Positions 1 through 9,649 of a DNA stretch of 64,000 bases are shown one piece after another. The stretch spans positions 124,001 to 188,000 of the forward strand of contig JAPMXV010000007.1 of assembly GCA_026936335.1 (NCBI GenBank), in the 5' to 3' direction. The notes under the pieces were generated by a model. It had not been told where the DNA came from, ran no database searches, and saw nothing but the letters and a program-made list of their open reading frames with translations. The position numbers were made by a program, and so were the translations under genes. Source of the stretch: Mantamonas sphyraenae (Eukaryota > CRuMs > Mantamonadidae). How positions within the stretch are numbered: position 1 is the first letter of the stretch; each line of letters opens with the position of its first letter.

Positions 1-1
1 C

Positions 2-100
2 ACGGGCATTCCGCTGGACGATTACGAGCGCACGTCCACCGGATGGGACAACTGGGTGTGGGAGCGCATCCGCAGCCTGTTTGGGTTTAACCGCATGTGA
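2..100 (+). CDS. 3' end of an unidentified gene, partial
   Basis: An open frame enters from the left edge and ends at TGA 98-100. It encodes the last 32 residues of a protein, ending WERIRSLFGFNRM. The stretch is rich in Trp, Arg and Asp, with no membrane segment. It is too short to identify. The frame is chosen because it is open from base 2 and stops 115 bases before the ATG of the next gene, which fits the tight spacing seen throughout the window. It could instead be a chance open frame, but the composition (GWDNWVWERIR) looks like real coding sequence. Confidence 0.5.
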   Translation, partial: TGIPLDDYERTSTGWDNWVWERIRSLFGFNRM

Positions 101-215
101 GGAACACACCCTGGCGGCAGGCAAGCATGGGTGGTGGGATGCGCGAAAGCGTTGTCGCGTTGTCGCTGCCACAGACAAACAAAAACCAACTCTTCCAGCA
201 ACACAAAGGCAGACA

Positions 216-932
216 ATGAGCTCCGGCAGCAGTTGGACGGTGAGCACAGATGCATGTGTGTCAATGTTGCTTCACGCACACAAATACCCAAGTAGAGCTA
301 TCGCAGGCGTGCTATTGGGCAACGGGACGCAGGTGGAACGCGCCGTGCCTGTGTTGCACCACCACCTGACGCTGAATGCGGTGATGGAGACTGCGCTGAT
401 GTTGTTGCAGGAGGAGGCGGCTGCAAGCAAGCAGCAGCTGCTCGGGGTGTACTTTGCAAACGAAAACGTACGCGATTACGGCGTGCCTGCAGCGCTCGAG
501 CGCACCGCAGCCAAGCTGAAGCCAAAGGAGAGCAGTGCATGCATTATTCAGCTGGACAACAACCTGTTGGACAGCCACGTCGACGATGCCGAAACGCCGA
601 TGCTTCTTTTCGTCCAATCGGGGTCCGAGTTTGTGCTGCACCACTCGACGAGTTTCTACAGGGCCTACCTCGCCGAAGAGGAGGACGACGACGACGCAGG
701 GGCCAGCAGTGGCAAAGGAACAAGTGTCAAGGCCGCGAGCAAGCAGGTCCAGGCGGGGTTGGAGCTGGAGCTGGCTGTGGACGAGCTGCTGCCTGTGGTG
801 CGGGAAATGCTTCACAACGACGAGCACCTGGCCCTGATTGACTTTGACGACCACCTGGACGACTCGAGGCTACAGTGGCCCAACAAGGTGGAGTCGGACA
901 ACGAGACACAAGAAAGCGAGGGTAGCGGGTGA
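216..932 (+). CDS. EMC8: ER membrane protein complex subunit 8/9 (MPN-fold)
   Basis: Encodes 238 residues without introns. The EMC is an ER insertase for multipass and tail-anchored proteins; EMC8/9 is a soluble cytosolic subunit with an MPN (Mov34) fold that lacks the metalloprotease motif. Recognised features are LLHAHKYPSRAIAGVLLG at the N terminus, the HHHLTLNAVMETAL helix, a central IIQLDNNLL strand, and the family-typical C terminus HLALIDFDDHLDDSRLQWPN. No JAMM His-x-His zinc motif is present, as expected. The ATG at 216 is preferred over an in-frame one at 81: 216 gives the N terminus typical of the family, and the upstream extension is not conserved-looking. An acidic insertion (EEEDDDD) plus a low-complexity stretch around residues 150-185 is specific to this protein. 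It converges with ARP3. Confidence 0.92.
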   Translation: MSSGSSWTVSTDACVSMLLHAHKYPSRAIAGVLLGNGTQVERAVPVLHHHLTLNAVMETALMLLQEEAAASKQQLLGVYFANENVRDYGVPAALERTAAKLKPKESSACIIQLDNNLLDSHVDDAETPMLLFVQSGSEFVLHHSTSFYRAYLAEEEDDDDAGASSGKGTSVKAASKQVQAGLELELAVDELLPVVREMLHNDEHLALIDFDDHLDDSRLQWPNKVESDNETQESEGSG

Positions 933-1029
933 GGGAGGTGCGCGGGGAAACAAAGAAAGAGTTGGGATTGGTGTTTGTTCGTTTTGACGGTCATTTCTTT
1001 TTGCGTCCACAGCGCGCTGAACGCCACAT

Positions 1030-1066
1030 ACACACACACACGGACACAGACAGACAGACAGACAGA
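1030..1066. repeat. CA and CAGA microsatellite between EMC8 and ARP3
   Basis: A short (CA)n tract is followed by five to six copies of a CAGA tetranucleotide. It lies in the 212-bp gap (933-1144) between the convergent EMC8 and ARP3 stops and is probably 3' UTR of one or both. No AATAAA-type signal stands out in the gap. Confidence 0.7.
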
Positions 1067-1144
1067 ACAAAAGAGGGCAAGGGCACGAGTTTGACCGGTC
1101 CATAAAACCCACCGACCGCTGTGCGCTTGAGAAGATCCCTGTCT

Positions 1145-3408
1145 TTAGGCGCCGGTGCCAAAGACGGCGTTGTGGCGAGCGATGGACGGGCCATACTCGT
1201 CGTAGGCGGCCTTGGTGTGGCAGACCTTGAGGAACTCCGGAGTGGAGGCAAGCATAGAGCCGCCAAACCACACTGCGTACCTCTGCATGGCGTGGCTGAT
1301 GACATTGACGTCGAGAGCCACGGCCTTGATGCGGCCGCCGGAAAGCTGCTCCGAGACCTTGATGCGGTGGTCGACGGTGCGCTTGATGTCACGCTGCAGG
1401 CGCTTGCCAAAGTCCTTGAACATGGTGGAGCCACCGGAGAGGACGATGTTCTTGTAGAGGCCACGTCGGACATCGATGGGGCAGGACTGGACAGTCTGGT
1501 CGATGACCTCGGGCAGCGGGGTCAGGAAGTCGGAGGAGAAGATCTCCGGGTTGAAGAACATCTCGGGGCCGAGGAAGCGCTCGTAACCGACGTCGCAGGT
1601 CCACTCCTTGTTGAGCTTCTTGCTGTAGCTGGAGTACTGCTTGATCCACTTTTGCGGGTTCTTGTCGTACTTGGTGAACTCCTTGACGATGTCCGGGCAG
1701 GTGTAGCAGAAGGTCTCCTTGACGCGCTTGGCGGTCTCGAGAGAGTCCTCGGGCGGGATGACGGTTTCGCGCTCGCGCATGATCTGCTGGATGAAGCCGG
1801 TGATGTCGCGTCCTGCCAGCGGGATGTGCTTGATGCTGGAGCCGATGATGTAGCCCTCGGCGACGGGGATGACGTGCGTGACACCATCACCGCTGTCGAC
1901 GACGGTTCCGGTCAGCGTGCGCTCGCTCTCGGCAGTGCGCGTCCAGGAAGCGGCCAGGGCCAGCACAGCCTGCACGGCAATGTACAAACCGGGCACGTTG
2001 AAGGACTCAAACATGATTTCGGCCGTGTACTCACGGTTCTCCGGAGCGTTGAGAGGCGGCTCGGTCTGTGCAAAGTACAGACATGGCGCGTGTGCGTGTG
2101 TGTGGCGTGTGAGAACAGCGCGGACTGCATGCGTGGCGCGAATCGGAGCAAACGGCGAAAACGGCGAAAACGCGTGCAATGGCGGACCAGACACAAGCAT
2201 CAGAAGTCAAAATTGGCTTGAACCAGAAGACCTGTTGCCCAGGCTCGGAGGCCTGAGCGCTAGGTCCTGGAATTACTTCAGATTGGTTTGTATCATTGTC
2301 GATCAATCGGGGAAAATGTGTCGTCATCTGCTGCGGGCCCGCCAGGGCGATTGTGCGCATGGAGAAGGGAGAAGGGAGAAGGGAGAAGGGCGTTGAACAA
2401 GGCAGTGGGAACGGCCCACCGATGGATGTGGGGACGGCGGTAGCTGCATGTGCAAACTCACCAGCAGGAAATAGTGATCCTCGGGCTCGCATCGCAGATA
2501 CTGGAAGATACTTTGCTCCCAGAAGCGCTCCATGAGGTCCCAGTTGTCGATTTGACCGTGGCGCACGGGGTAGAACAGGTCGTACGACTTGCTGTGCTCA
2601 AACTGCACACAGTGAGTGCGTGATTGTGTGTGAGGGTGTTTGAGTGTGTGAGTGTGTGTGTGTGTGTGTGTATGTGGGTGGGGAAATGACCAGCCATCCA
2701 GATCCACCACCACCCACCAACCACCACCATCCACCATCCACCACTGTCCACTTACCGCCTGGTCGCCAATGTAAAAGTCCAGATCGTCGACACCCTTCTT
2801 GTTGCCGCCGCCAAACTTCTTCTTGCCTGCGGAGCGTGCGAGGGAACGAGAACGACGTGCGCAGATGGCCGGCGGAGAAAAGCGTGAGCCCTCTGCTTTG
2901 TTTTTTCGTCTGGCGAGGCGCGACACGCACGCACGTGCACACTTCACTTACTCTCGTTGGTGGCAATGGTCGACGGGATGATAAAGTTGGGCTCCCAGTT
3001 GCCGGCGTAGCCCATTTTGGTGTAGCTGTGTGGGGCGAGGACGGAGAGAGGGTGTGAGCAAGTGCCCCAGCCGTGATCGCTTCCCCTCCCGTGCACAGCG
3101 GCCGTGCACACGCACACGCGAGCAGCTGAGCACATACGAGACACATGTGCATGTGCGCACACCATGTCCCTACACTCTGGGCAGGGGCACATGTGCATAT
3201 GCATCACCGTGTGCCCAGGCGGCGCCGTAAACGCAAACGTGGCGTTGACGAAAAAGGGGTGCCCCTCGGCAAACCGCCTCGCAGCTGAGACGCAAAGCCT
3301 CTCAGCCGCCGCTGCCTCACGAAATGACACGCAGAAAAAACAACCCGCCGCTGCAACTCACCCCGTGCCGTTGTCGATCACCACTGCGGGCAGGTCCGTG
3401 CTGCTCAT
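1145..3408 (-). CDS. ARP3: Actin-related protein 3 (Arp2/3 complex)
   Basis: Five exons (3408-3362, 3025-2952, 2826-2756, 2602-2462, 2065-1145) join without a frame break to give 417 residues, against 418 in human ARP3. ARP3 is the actin-fold ATPase that, with ARP2, templates branched actin filaments. The N terminus [19 protein letters not shown] carries the phosphate-binding loop. [13 protein letters not shown], then [13 protein letters not shown], then [20 protein letters not shown] and [17 protein letters not shown] follow the family order. [19 protein letters not shown] and the C terminus [10 protein letters not shown] are diagnostic for ARP3 rather than conventional actin. Introns are 336, 125, 153 and 396 nt and hold TG and GAAGGGA microsatellites. 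Splice sites are GTGAGT/GTAAGT types with CAG acceptors. The 5' end faces SF3B1. Confidence 0.97.
2361..2390. repeat. GAAGGGA minisatellite in ARP3 intron 4
   Basis: About four tandem copies of the heptamer GAAGGGA inside the largest ARP3 intron (2461-2066 on the minus strand). No function is evident. Confidence 0.75.
2652..2670. repeat. (TG)n tract in ARP3 intron 3
   Basis: A pure TG dinucleotide run within a TG-rich 40-bp stretch. It lies in ARP3 intron 3 (2755-2603), close to its 3' splice site on the minus strand. Confidence 0.8.
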
Positions 3409-3744
3409 CGCTGCTTGGGCTACGTGTGTGTGCGCACATGTGTGCGTGTGTGTGTCAGCGTCCCGCGGCCGCGAAACCGCTTAGCGCCGTCCTTTTGCCC
3501 TCTCTCACCGCCCACTTTTCCCTCCTCCCTCTCCCACCACCTCCCACACGCTGCACATCCTCTCGCGCCCAGCTGCGCCTCCCTCCATTCTTGCCTCGCT
3601 CCCTGCGCTTCCTCTTGCACCATCCCTTGTACGCCTTCTCTCTCACTCGCCCTGTGTGCTCCACTCACGATTTCGGGGGTTGTCGTGCGAGAGCTCGCGC
3701 GGCCTTCCCGCCAAACGAAAACCCATCTCCGCACCCGATCTGGC
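3409..3744. promoter_or_regulatory. Divergent promoter region of ARP3 and SF3B1
   Basis: The only gap over 300 bp in the window (336 bp). It lies between the ARP3 start codon (3408, minus) and the SF3B1 start codon (3745, plus), so it must hold both promoters and 5' leaders. The left part is TG-rich. The middle, about 3490-3660, is strongly pyrimidine-rich on the plus strand, with many CTCCC/CCACC units. I see no TATA box. The call rests on position and not on a recognised motif. Confidence 0.5.
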
Positions 3745-6700
3745 ATGGACGTGGACGACGAAATCAAACAGCTGCAGAAGCAACGGCAGCTTGCTGCAGA
3801 GCGCCAAGCAAACGCCACTGCCTCGCCGTCCTCAGCCAAGCCCTCCCCCGATCCGTCAGCCTCTCGTCGCCGCGCTAATCCGTACGTGCTTGCTCACCTA
3901 TGTTCCTCCACACACACGCGCGAGCATGCACCCTTGCCATCCTTGTCTTCTCCCACACCCGCAGCCGCAATGTTTCTTGTTGCTTCGACCCCCGTCACTC
4001 ATTGTGCCCCGCCGCCTGCTCACCTTCCGCCGCTCGCATTCGTTGTCCCGCCCCGCCCGCTCTTTCATCACAGCGCCGACCCCCAGCAGTATTTTGATGA
4101 GCTGGTGGACCATTCCATCGACGTAAGTGACCGTGTGCCTGCCCTTGCGCTCCTGCTTCTCCTGCTAACCCCGCCAAAACAGCCCACCAAGGAACATCGC
4201 GCGCAGACGATTGCCGAGCGCGAAGGCGACTACCACAAGCGCAGACTTAACCGCAAGTTGTCGCCCGAACGTGTCGACGCCTTTGCCACAGGTGCTGCTC
4301 CTCCACAGGACTCCTCCAACTCCCAGTCTTACCGAGAGGTCATGCGCCGCGTGCAGATCGAAAACGAGGAGGAGCGCGTGCGCCGCCACGTCGCCAAGCT
4401 CAAGGAACAAGGCCAGCTGCCGCCAGAGGCAGACACCAGCCAAGATCCTCATCCGCATGACTCCTCAGCCTCACGCAAGCGATCCCGCTTCGACATGACC
4501 CCTGCCCAAAAGGTCGCCCAAGACGAGGGCGGAAGCACCCTCCTCGCAGACGGCGACGACGACGCCTCCACTGCGCAGAACGACCCCAAGCGTCAGCGTG
4601 TGTCGCGTTGGGACCAACCCACGCCAGTGGCTGCCGCCGCTGCCTCCACAACCACCTCCACCACCACCACTTCGTCCCGTTGGGACAGGACGCCAGCCAA
4701 CCTCGACGAGATTGTCAACACATCCACAGGTTGGACGGCTTCCTCCTCTTCCTCCTCTTCCTCTTCTTCCTCCCGCTGGGACAAGACCCCAGTGGGTTTC
4801 ACAGGCGCAGCAAACAACCCCATGGCCACGCCCCTGGCCACGCCCGTAGGCGGCTTTGGCAGCATGGCTACACCCGTGTTTGTGCCTGGCCAGGGAGTAA
4901 CCTCTGCCGAACACCTGCACATGGCTCGCCTGGAGCAGGAGATGGACGAGCGAAACCGGCCCCTGACTGACGAGGACATCGACGAAATCCTGCCCTCGGA
5001 AGGCTATGTCATTGTCGATCCGCCTGCAGGTTACCGCCCCATCCGAACGCCTTCGCGAAGGCTCATGTCCACGCCAGCGCCCATGACCACGCCGGGCTTC
5101 CACATCCAAACCGAAGACCGCAACCAGCAGTTTGACGTGCCCATGCAACTCTCTGTCGCTGGTAACCTGCCCCTGGTCAAGCCCGAGGACTATCAGTACT
5201 TTAGCAAGCTGCTGGAGGCCGACGAATCCAAGCGGCTGAGCTCGGAGGAGGCCAAGGAGCGCAAGATCATGACCCTGCTGCTCAAAATCAAGAACGGCAC
5301 CCCGCAGCAACGCAAGGCTGCCATGCGACAGATCACAGACAAGGCACGCTACTTTGGCGCAGGGCCTCTCTTCAACCAGGTGCTTCCTCTGCTCATGAGT
5401 GCCACACTGGAGGAGCAGGAGCGCCATTTGCTCGTCAAAGTGATCGACCGCATCCTCTACCAGCTGGACGACCTCGTGCGACCATACGTCCACAAAATCC
5501 TCGTGGTCATCGAACCCATGCTCATCGACGAAGACTACTACGCACGCGTGGAGGGACGCGAAATCATCTCCAACCTGGCAAAGGCCGCAGGCCTCGCCAC
5601 CATGATTGCCACCATGCGCCCGGACATCGACAACACCGACGAGTACGTGCGCAACACAACAGCGCGCGCCTTTGCCGTCGTGGCCTCCGCCCTGGGCATC
5701 CCTGTCCTCCTTCCGTTCCTCAAGGCTGTGTGCCGCTCGAAAAAGTCGTGGCAGGCGCGACACACAGGCACCAAAATTGTGCAGCAGATTGCAATTCTCA
5801 TGGGCTGCTCCATCCTTCCCCACAGCCGTGCGCTGGTCACCATCATCGAGGGCGGCCTGAACGACGACCAAAACAAGGTGCGCACCATGACGGCGCTGAG
5901 TTTGGCCGCGTTGGCCGAGTCGTGTGCCCCGCACGGCATCGAGAGTTTCGACTCTGTGCTGCGTCCCCTGTGGACGGGTATCCGCAGCCACCGCGGCAAG
6001 GTGCTCGCTGCATACCTAAAGGCCATCGGATACATCATTCCATTGATGGACGCCGAATACGCTGCATACTACACAAACGAGGTCATGAAGGTGCTGCTGC
6101 GCGAGTTTAGCACACCCGACGACGAGATGAAAAAGATTGTGCTCAAGGTGGTCAAGCAGATTGTGGCCACCGACGGCGTGGAGCCGTCCTACATCAAGCA
6201 AGAGGTGCTGCCCGAGTTTTTTGCCAACTTTTGGGTGAGGCGCATGGCGCTGGACAGCCGCAACCAGAGGCAGCTTGTGGAAACCACCGTGGAGATTGCA
6301 AACAAAGTGGACGTGTCGGAAATTGTCGGCCGCATCGTGAGCGACCTGAAAGACGACAACGAGCCGTACCGCAAGATGGTCATGGAGACCATCGACCAGG
6401 TGGTGAGCAATCTGGGCACGTCAGACATTGACGAACGCCTGGAGGAGCTGCTCATGGATGGGATGGTGTACGCGTTCCAGGAACAGACGTCGGAGGACAC
6501 ACGCGTCATGCTCAACGGCTTTGGCACTGTGATCAACGGCCTGGGCAAGCGCAGCAAGCCGTACTTGGCCCAGATTGCAGGCGTCATCAAGTGGCGGCTG
6601 AACAACAAGAGCGCAGCTGTACGGCAGCAGGCAGCGGATCTTGTGGCCAAGATCGCCGCCGTGATGTACGCGTGCGACGAGGAGCAGCTGATGTCACACA

Positions 6701-7794
6701 TGGGCAACGTCCTCTACGAATACCTTGGTGAAGAGTACCCCGAGGTGCTGGGTTCCATCCTGGGTGCGCTGAAGGCTATCGTGACGGTCATCGGCATGAG
6801 CCGGATGCAGCCGCCAATCGGCGACCTGCTGCCGCGTCTGACGCCCATCCTGAAGAACAGGCACGAAAAGGTGCAAGAGAATTGCATCGACCTGGTGGGT
6901 GTGATTGCAGACCGGGGCGCAGAGTATGTGGGACCTCGCGAGTGGATGCGCATCTGCTTTGAGCTGCTGGAAATGCTCAAGGCACACAAGAAGGGCATCC
7001 GCAGGGCTGCAGTGAGCACGTTTGGGTACATTGCACGTGCAATTGGCCCGCAGGACGTGTTGGCCACGCTGCTGAACAACCTCAAGGTGCAGGACAGGCA
7101 GAATCGCGTGTGCACAACCGTGGCCATTGCCATTGTGGCCGAGACGTGTGCCCCGTTTACCGTGCTGCCTGCAGTGATGAACGAATATCGCATCCCCGAG
7201 CTCAACGTGCAGAACGGCGTCCTCAAAGCCCTGTCGTTCATGTTTGAGTATGTCGGTGTGATGGCCAAGGACTACGTGTACGCTGTGACGCCCTTGCTGG
7301 AGGATGCCCTGATGGAGCGCGACCCGGTGCATCGCCAGACTGCATGCTCGGTGGTCAAGCACATTGCTCTCGGCGTGCATGGCACAGGCTGCGACGACGC
7401 CTTGCAGCATCTCCTCAACTTTGTCTGGCCAAACATCTTTGAGCTGTCGCCTCACGTCATCAAGGCTGTCATGGACGCCATCTCGGGCCTCATGGTCGCC
7501 CTCGGCCCCAACAAGATTCTGTATTATTGCCTGGCCGGCCTGTTCCACCCGGCGCGTCGTGTGCGCGAGGCGTACTGGAACGTGTACAATCGCGTGTACA
7601 TCTACGGTGCCGACCAACTCGTCGCCGGGTACCCGCGTCTGCCTCCGGATGACCCAACGTTGACCAACCGTCTGTCCTTGATGGTGGGCGAAGGCCAGGC
7701 GTCGTCGTCCGCGTCGTCCTCGTCCTCGTCCAAGAAGAAGGTTGTGCAGGACAACAACGACTACGTGCGTCATGAGCTGGATATGTTTTTGTGA
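3745..7794 (+). CDS. SF3B1: Splicing factor 3B subunit 1 (U2 snRNP)
   Basis: Exons 3745-3881, 4074-4122 and 4183-7794 give 1,265 residues (human 1,304). SF3B1 is the HEAT-repeat superhelix of the U2 snRNP that clamps the branch-site helix. The N-terminal part has a KIADREDEY-like segment ([20 protein letters not shown]). Three RWDxTP-type motifs begin at R204, R228 and R260, the class that binds UHM domains and is phosphorylated; human has more. [10 protein letters not shown]-like and QTEDRN motifs precede the HEAT domain, which starts near residue 430 and is very strongly conserved ([10 protein letters not shown]-type start, [19 protein letters not shown]). K627 in NKVRTMTAL matches the K700 mutation hotspot of human SF3B1. 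The C terminus [10 protein letters not shown] matches the family. Both introns (192 and 60 nt) are multiples of three without stops, so the unspliced frame stays open. Intron 2 has a clear CTAAC branch site. Confidence 0.96.
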   Translation: MDVDDEIKQLQKQRQLAAERQANATASPSSAKPSPDPSASRRRANPYVLAHLCSSTHTREHAPLPSLSSPTPAAAMFLVASTPVTHCAPPPAHLPPLAFVVPPRPLFHHSADPQQYFDELVDHSIDVSDRVPALALLLLLLTPPKQPTKEHRAQTIAEREGDYHKRRLNRKLSPERVDAFATGAAPPQDSSNSQSYREVMRRVQIENEEERVRRHVAKLKEQGQLPPEADTSQDPHPHDSSASRKRSRFDMTPAQKVAQDEGGSTLLADGDDDASTAQNDPKRQRVSRWDQPTPVAAAAASTTTSTTTTSSRWDRTPANLDEIVNTSTGWTASSSSSSSSSSSRWDKTPVGFTGAANNPMATPLATPVGGFGSMATPVFVPGQGVTSAEHLHMARLEQEMDERNRPLTDEDIDEILPSEGYVIVDPPAGYRPIRTPSRRLMSTPAPMTTPGFHIQTEDRNQQFDVPMQLSVAGNLPLVKPEDYQYFSKLLEADESKRLSSEEAKERKIMTLLLKIKNGTPQQRKAAMRQITDKARYFGAGPLFNQVLPLLMSATLEEQERHLLVKVIDRILYQLDDLVRPYVHKILVVIEPMLIDEDYYARVEGREIISNLAKAAGLATMIATMRPDIDNTDEYVRNTTARAFAVVASALGIPVLLPFLKAVCRSKKSWQARHTGTKIVQQIAILMGCSILPHSRALVTIIEGGLNDDQNKVRTMTALSLAALAESCAPHGIESFDSVLRPLWTGIRSHRGKVLAAYLKAIGYIIPLMDAEYAAYYTNEVMKVLLREFSTPDDEMKKIVLKVVKQIVATDGVEPSYIKQEVLPEFFANFWVRRMALDSRNQRQLVETTVEIANKVDVSEIVGRIVSDLKDDNEPYRKMVMETIDQVVSNLGTSDIDERLEELLMDGMVYAFQEQTSEDTRVMLNGFGTVINGLGKRSKPYLAQIAGVIKWRLNNKSAAVRQQAADLVAKIAAVMYACDEEQLMSHMGNVLYEYLGEEYPEVLGSILGALKAIVTVIGMSRMQPPIGDLLPRLTPILKNRHEKVQENCIDLVGVIADRGAEYVGPREWMRICFELLEMLKAHKKGIRRAAVSTFGYIARAIGPQDVLATLLNNLKVQDRQNRVCTTVAIAIVAETCAPFTVLPAVMNEYRIPELNVQNGVLKALSFMFEYVGVMAKDYVYAVTPLLEDALMERDPVHRQTACSVVKHIALGVHGTGCDDALQHLLNFVWPNIFELSPHVIKAVMDAISGLMVALGPNKILYYCLAGLFHPARRVREAYWNVYNRVYIYGADQLVAGYPRLPPDDPTLTNRLSLMVGEGQASSSASSSSSSKKKVVQDNNDYVRHELDMFL

Positions 7795-7882
7795 GGAGCA
7801 GAGAAGGAAATGCATGGACATGCAAAGATCAGATCACCTCCCTGTGTCCATGTTGGCACCGCGCGGAACCCACCACTCCAAA

Positions 7883-9637
7883 ATGTCGAAGCGTCTGCGC
7901 CTGCTGGAGGCGCGCCACTCGGAGACGCGGGACATTTTCACAAAGATCATTCCCAAGTACGACTTTGCACACATTGTGCGCTTCTTCCCACTGCCCGAGT
8001 GTGCGTGGTGCGGTGAGCGTCCAGAGCTGCCCGAAGACTTTCTGCTGGACGAAATGGACCTGTTCTTTGAAAACATGGTGCGGGAGCGCCTGACAAAGGC
8101 CGGTGTTGATGTGAGCAACCTGCACCAGTACATTCCAGAGACCATTGTCTGTGGCGACCTGCTGCGGCCGAGGAACGGAATGGCTCTTGCAAACGGGCAC
8201 CAGTTTACCATCCCGGAAGGGGTCGAGGTGCCACAGGTGGACGCAGGAGGCGGCGGAAGCAGTTCCGGGGGTGGAGGCGGAGGCGGAGGCGGAGGAGGCA
8301 AGGGCAAGAAGAAGGGCAAGAAGGGCAAGAAGGGCGGCAAGAAGCAGCAGCGCAAGACGCAGAAGAACACGAGCAATGGCCTGCGTGCGTTGGAATCTCT
8401 GACCATGAGCGAGCTTGAAGACATCCTAGGGCCCTTGCCACGGCCGGCAGACCTCGTGCTGTCGCGGCTCAAGATGTGTGCAGGGTGCAGGGTGGTGTTT
8501 TACTGCTGCGAGGCGCATCAGCGGGCGCACTGGAAGCACAGCCACCGACACATGTGCGGACGCCTGACGTCCATGTTTGACGCCCTGGACACCATCAACA
8601 GCAAGCGGCGCGAGGCAGGGGATGCCTTTAAGGAGGCAGAGGTGTCTGCCAAGCTGTACGAGGAGCCGAGCGTGCGCAAGTATCTGGTCGAGCTGGGAGG
8701 GCAGCTTGACCCCGGCGCCACGCACGCTGGCGGCCTCGAATGGTCTGGCACAGGCACACACGACCCCAGCGCAGGGCAGTTGCACACACACAACACGCAA
8801 CTGTCCAGCTCCACGACACACAGCCATGCAGGCAACCACGCCTCTGTGAACGACGTCTGGTCGGGTTCGGCCAGCTCGACTGCCAACAACACGGCACCCT
8901 CCACCTCCACCGCCTCTACTGACAACGCCAGCAAGATGCCCACGCAACTGCTCCATGTCGACGCAGACGGCAGCGAGGAGATCCTGCTGTGGGATGACGG
9001 ATCCGTGCTGTATCCAGGCACAAGCGGCATGTGCTGCACTTGCCATCTCGTCGATCTCGGCGCAAAGTATCCACACCTGCTCAGCGGTGGGGCCGAATCA
9101 CTTCGTGTCGTGCGTCCGCGTGGCTGCGACGACAATTCAGACTGTCCCTGTGCACGTGCTGGTCGCCCCTGCACAACCTGCAGTCTGCAGGTGGCCCGCG
9201 GCTTCGAGTGTTGCAATACCTTTGGTCAGGACATCTTTGGGTTCGAAATGACCCCGTGCGCCAGGCAACACTGGGAGACCGTGCAAGCCTGGGACAAGAA
9301 CGGCAACCTCGACGTCAAGCTCAACCGTCCCTGCTGCGAGGATTTCGACGATCTGCCGCCCCAGCCCACGGCCATTGGCGAACTCCTTAGCTTCAACGAC
9401 GACTGCGAGACCTGCCTCCTCGAAGCCCGTTCCTGGTACAGCTTCTGTCTACGTAGACCCGTCGTTGAGGACATGGTCCGCCACTGTGTGTTTTGCGGCC
9501 GCTGCCAACTCATCATGTACGACCATGCTGGCGAGCTCATCCCCTGTTGCCAGGCCTTTGCCAAGCACATGAGCACTGGTGCCGTCGAGTTTCCCGAGCC
9601 ATCTGAGCAAGACCAGACCACCAATGCAACAACTTGA
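7883..9637 (+). CDS. Unidentified zinc-finger protein with a split MYND-like finger
   Basis: A single exon, 584 residues. I do not recognise the family. An N-terminal block (residues 1-110) contains C40-A-W-C43. After a Gly-rich and Lys-rich linker (about residues 122-165) comes C199-A-G-C202, then YCCEAHQRAHWKHSHRHMC ending at C225. That second block looks like the latter half of a MYND finger, whose first CxxC pair could be C40/C43 about 155 residues upstream. Residues 230-350 are low complexity (Thr, Ser, Asn, His). The C-terminal third has many Cys pairs (GMCCTCHLVD, CPCARAGRPCTTC, CVFCGRC), suggesting further zinc sites. ATG 7883 is chosen over in-frame 7850 because it has A at -3 and gives a basic start MSKRLRLL. 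Only 88 bp separate it from the SF3B1 stop. Confidence 0.75.
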   Translation: MSKRLRLLEARHSETRDIFTKIIPKYDFAHIVRFFPLPECAWCGERPELPEDFLLDEMDLFFENMVRERLTKAGVDVSNLHQYIPETIVCGDLLRPRNGMALANGHQFTIPEGVEVPQVDAGGGGSSSGGGGGGGGGGGKGKKKGKKGKKGGKKQQRKTQKNTSNGLRALESLTMSELEDILGPLPRPADLVLSRLKMCAGCRVVFYCCEAHQRAHWKHSHRHMCGRLTSMFDALDTINSKRREAGDAFKEAEVSAKLYEEPSVRKYLVELGGQLDPGATHAGGLEWSGTGTHDPSAGQLHTHNTQLSSSTTHSHAGNHASVNDVWSGSASSTANNTAPSTSTASTDNASKMPTQLLHVDADGSEEILLWDDGSVLYPGTSGMCCTCHLVDLGAKYPHLLSGGAESLRVVRPRGCDDNSDCPCARAGRPCTTCSLQVARGFECCNTFGQDIFGFEMTPCARQHWETVQAWDKNGNLDVKLNRPCCEDFDDLPPQPTAIGELLSFNDDCETCLLEARSWYSFCLRRPVVEDMVRHCVFCGRCQLIMYDHAGELIPCCQAFAKHMSTGAVEFPEPSEQDQTTNATT

Positions 9638-9649
9638 CGTCAACGCCGA

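Noticed and set aside
1121-2221. 366-residue plus-strand open frame over ARP3
   Set aside because: Antisense to the main ARP3 exon; composition is that of a reversed coding frame in GC-rich DNA.
4471-5991. 506-residue minus-strand frame over SF3B1
   Set aside because: Antisense shadow of a highly conserved SF3B1 exon with no recognisable domain.
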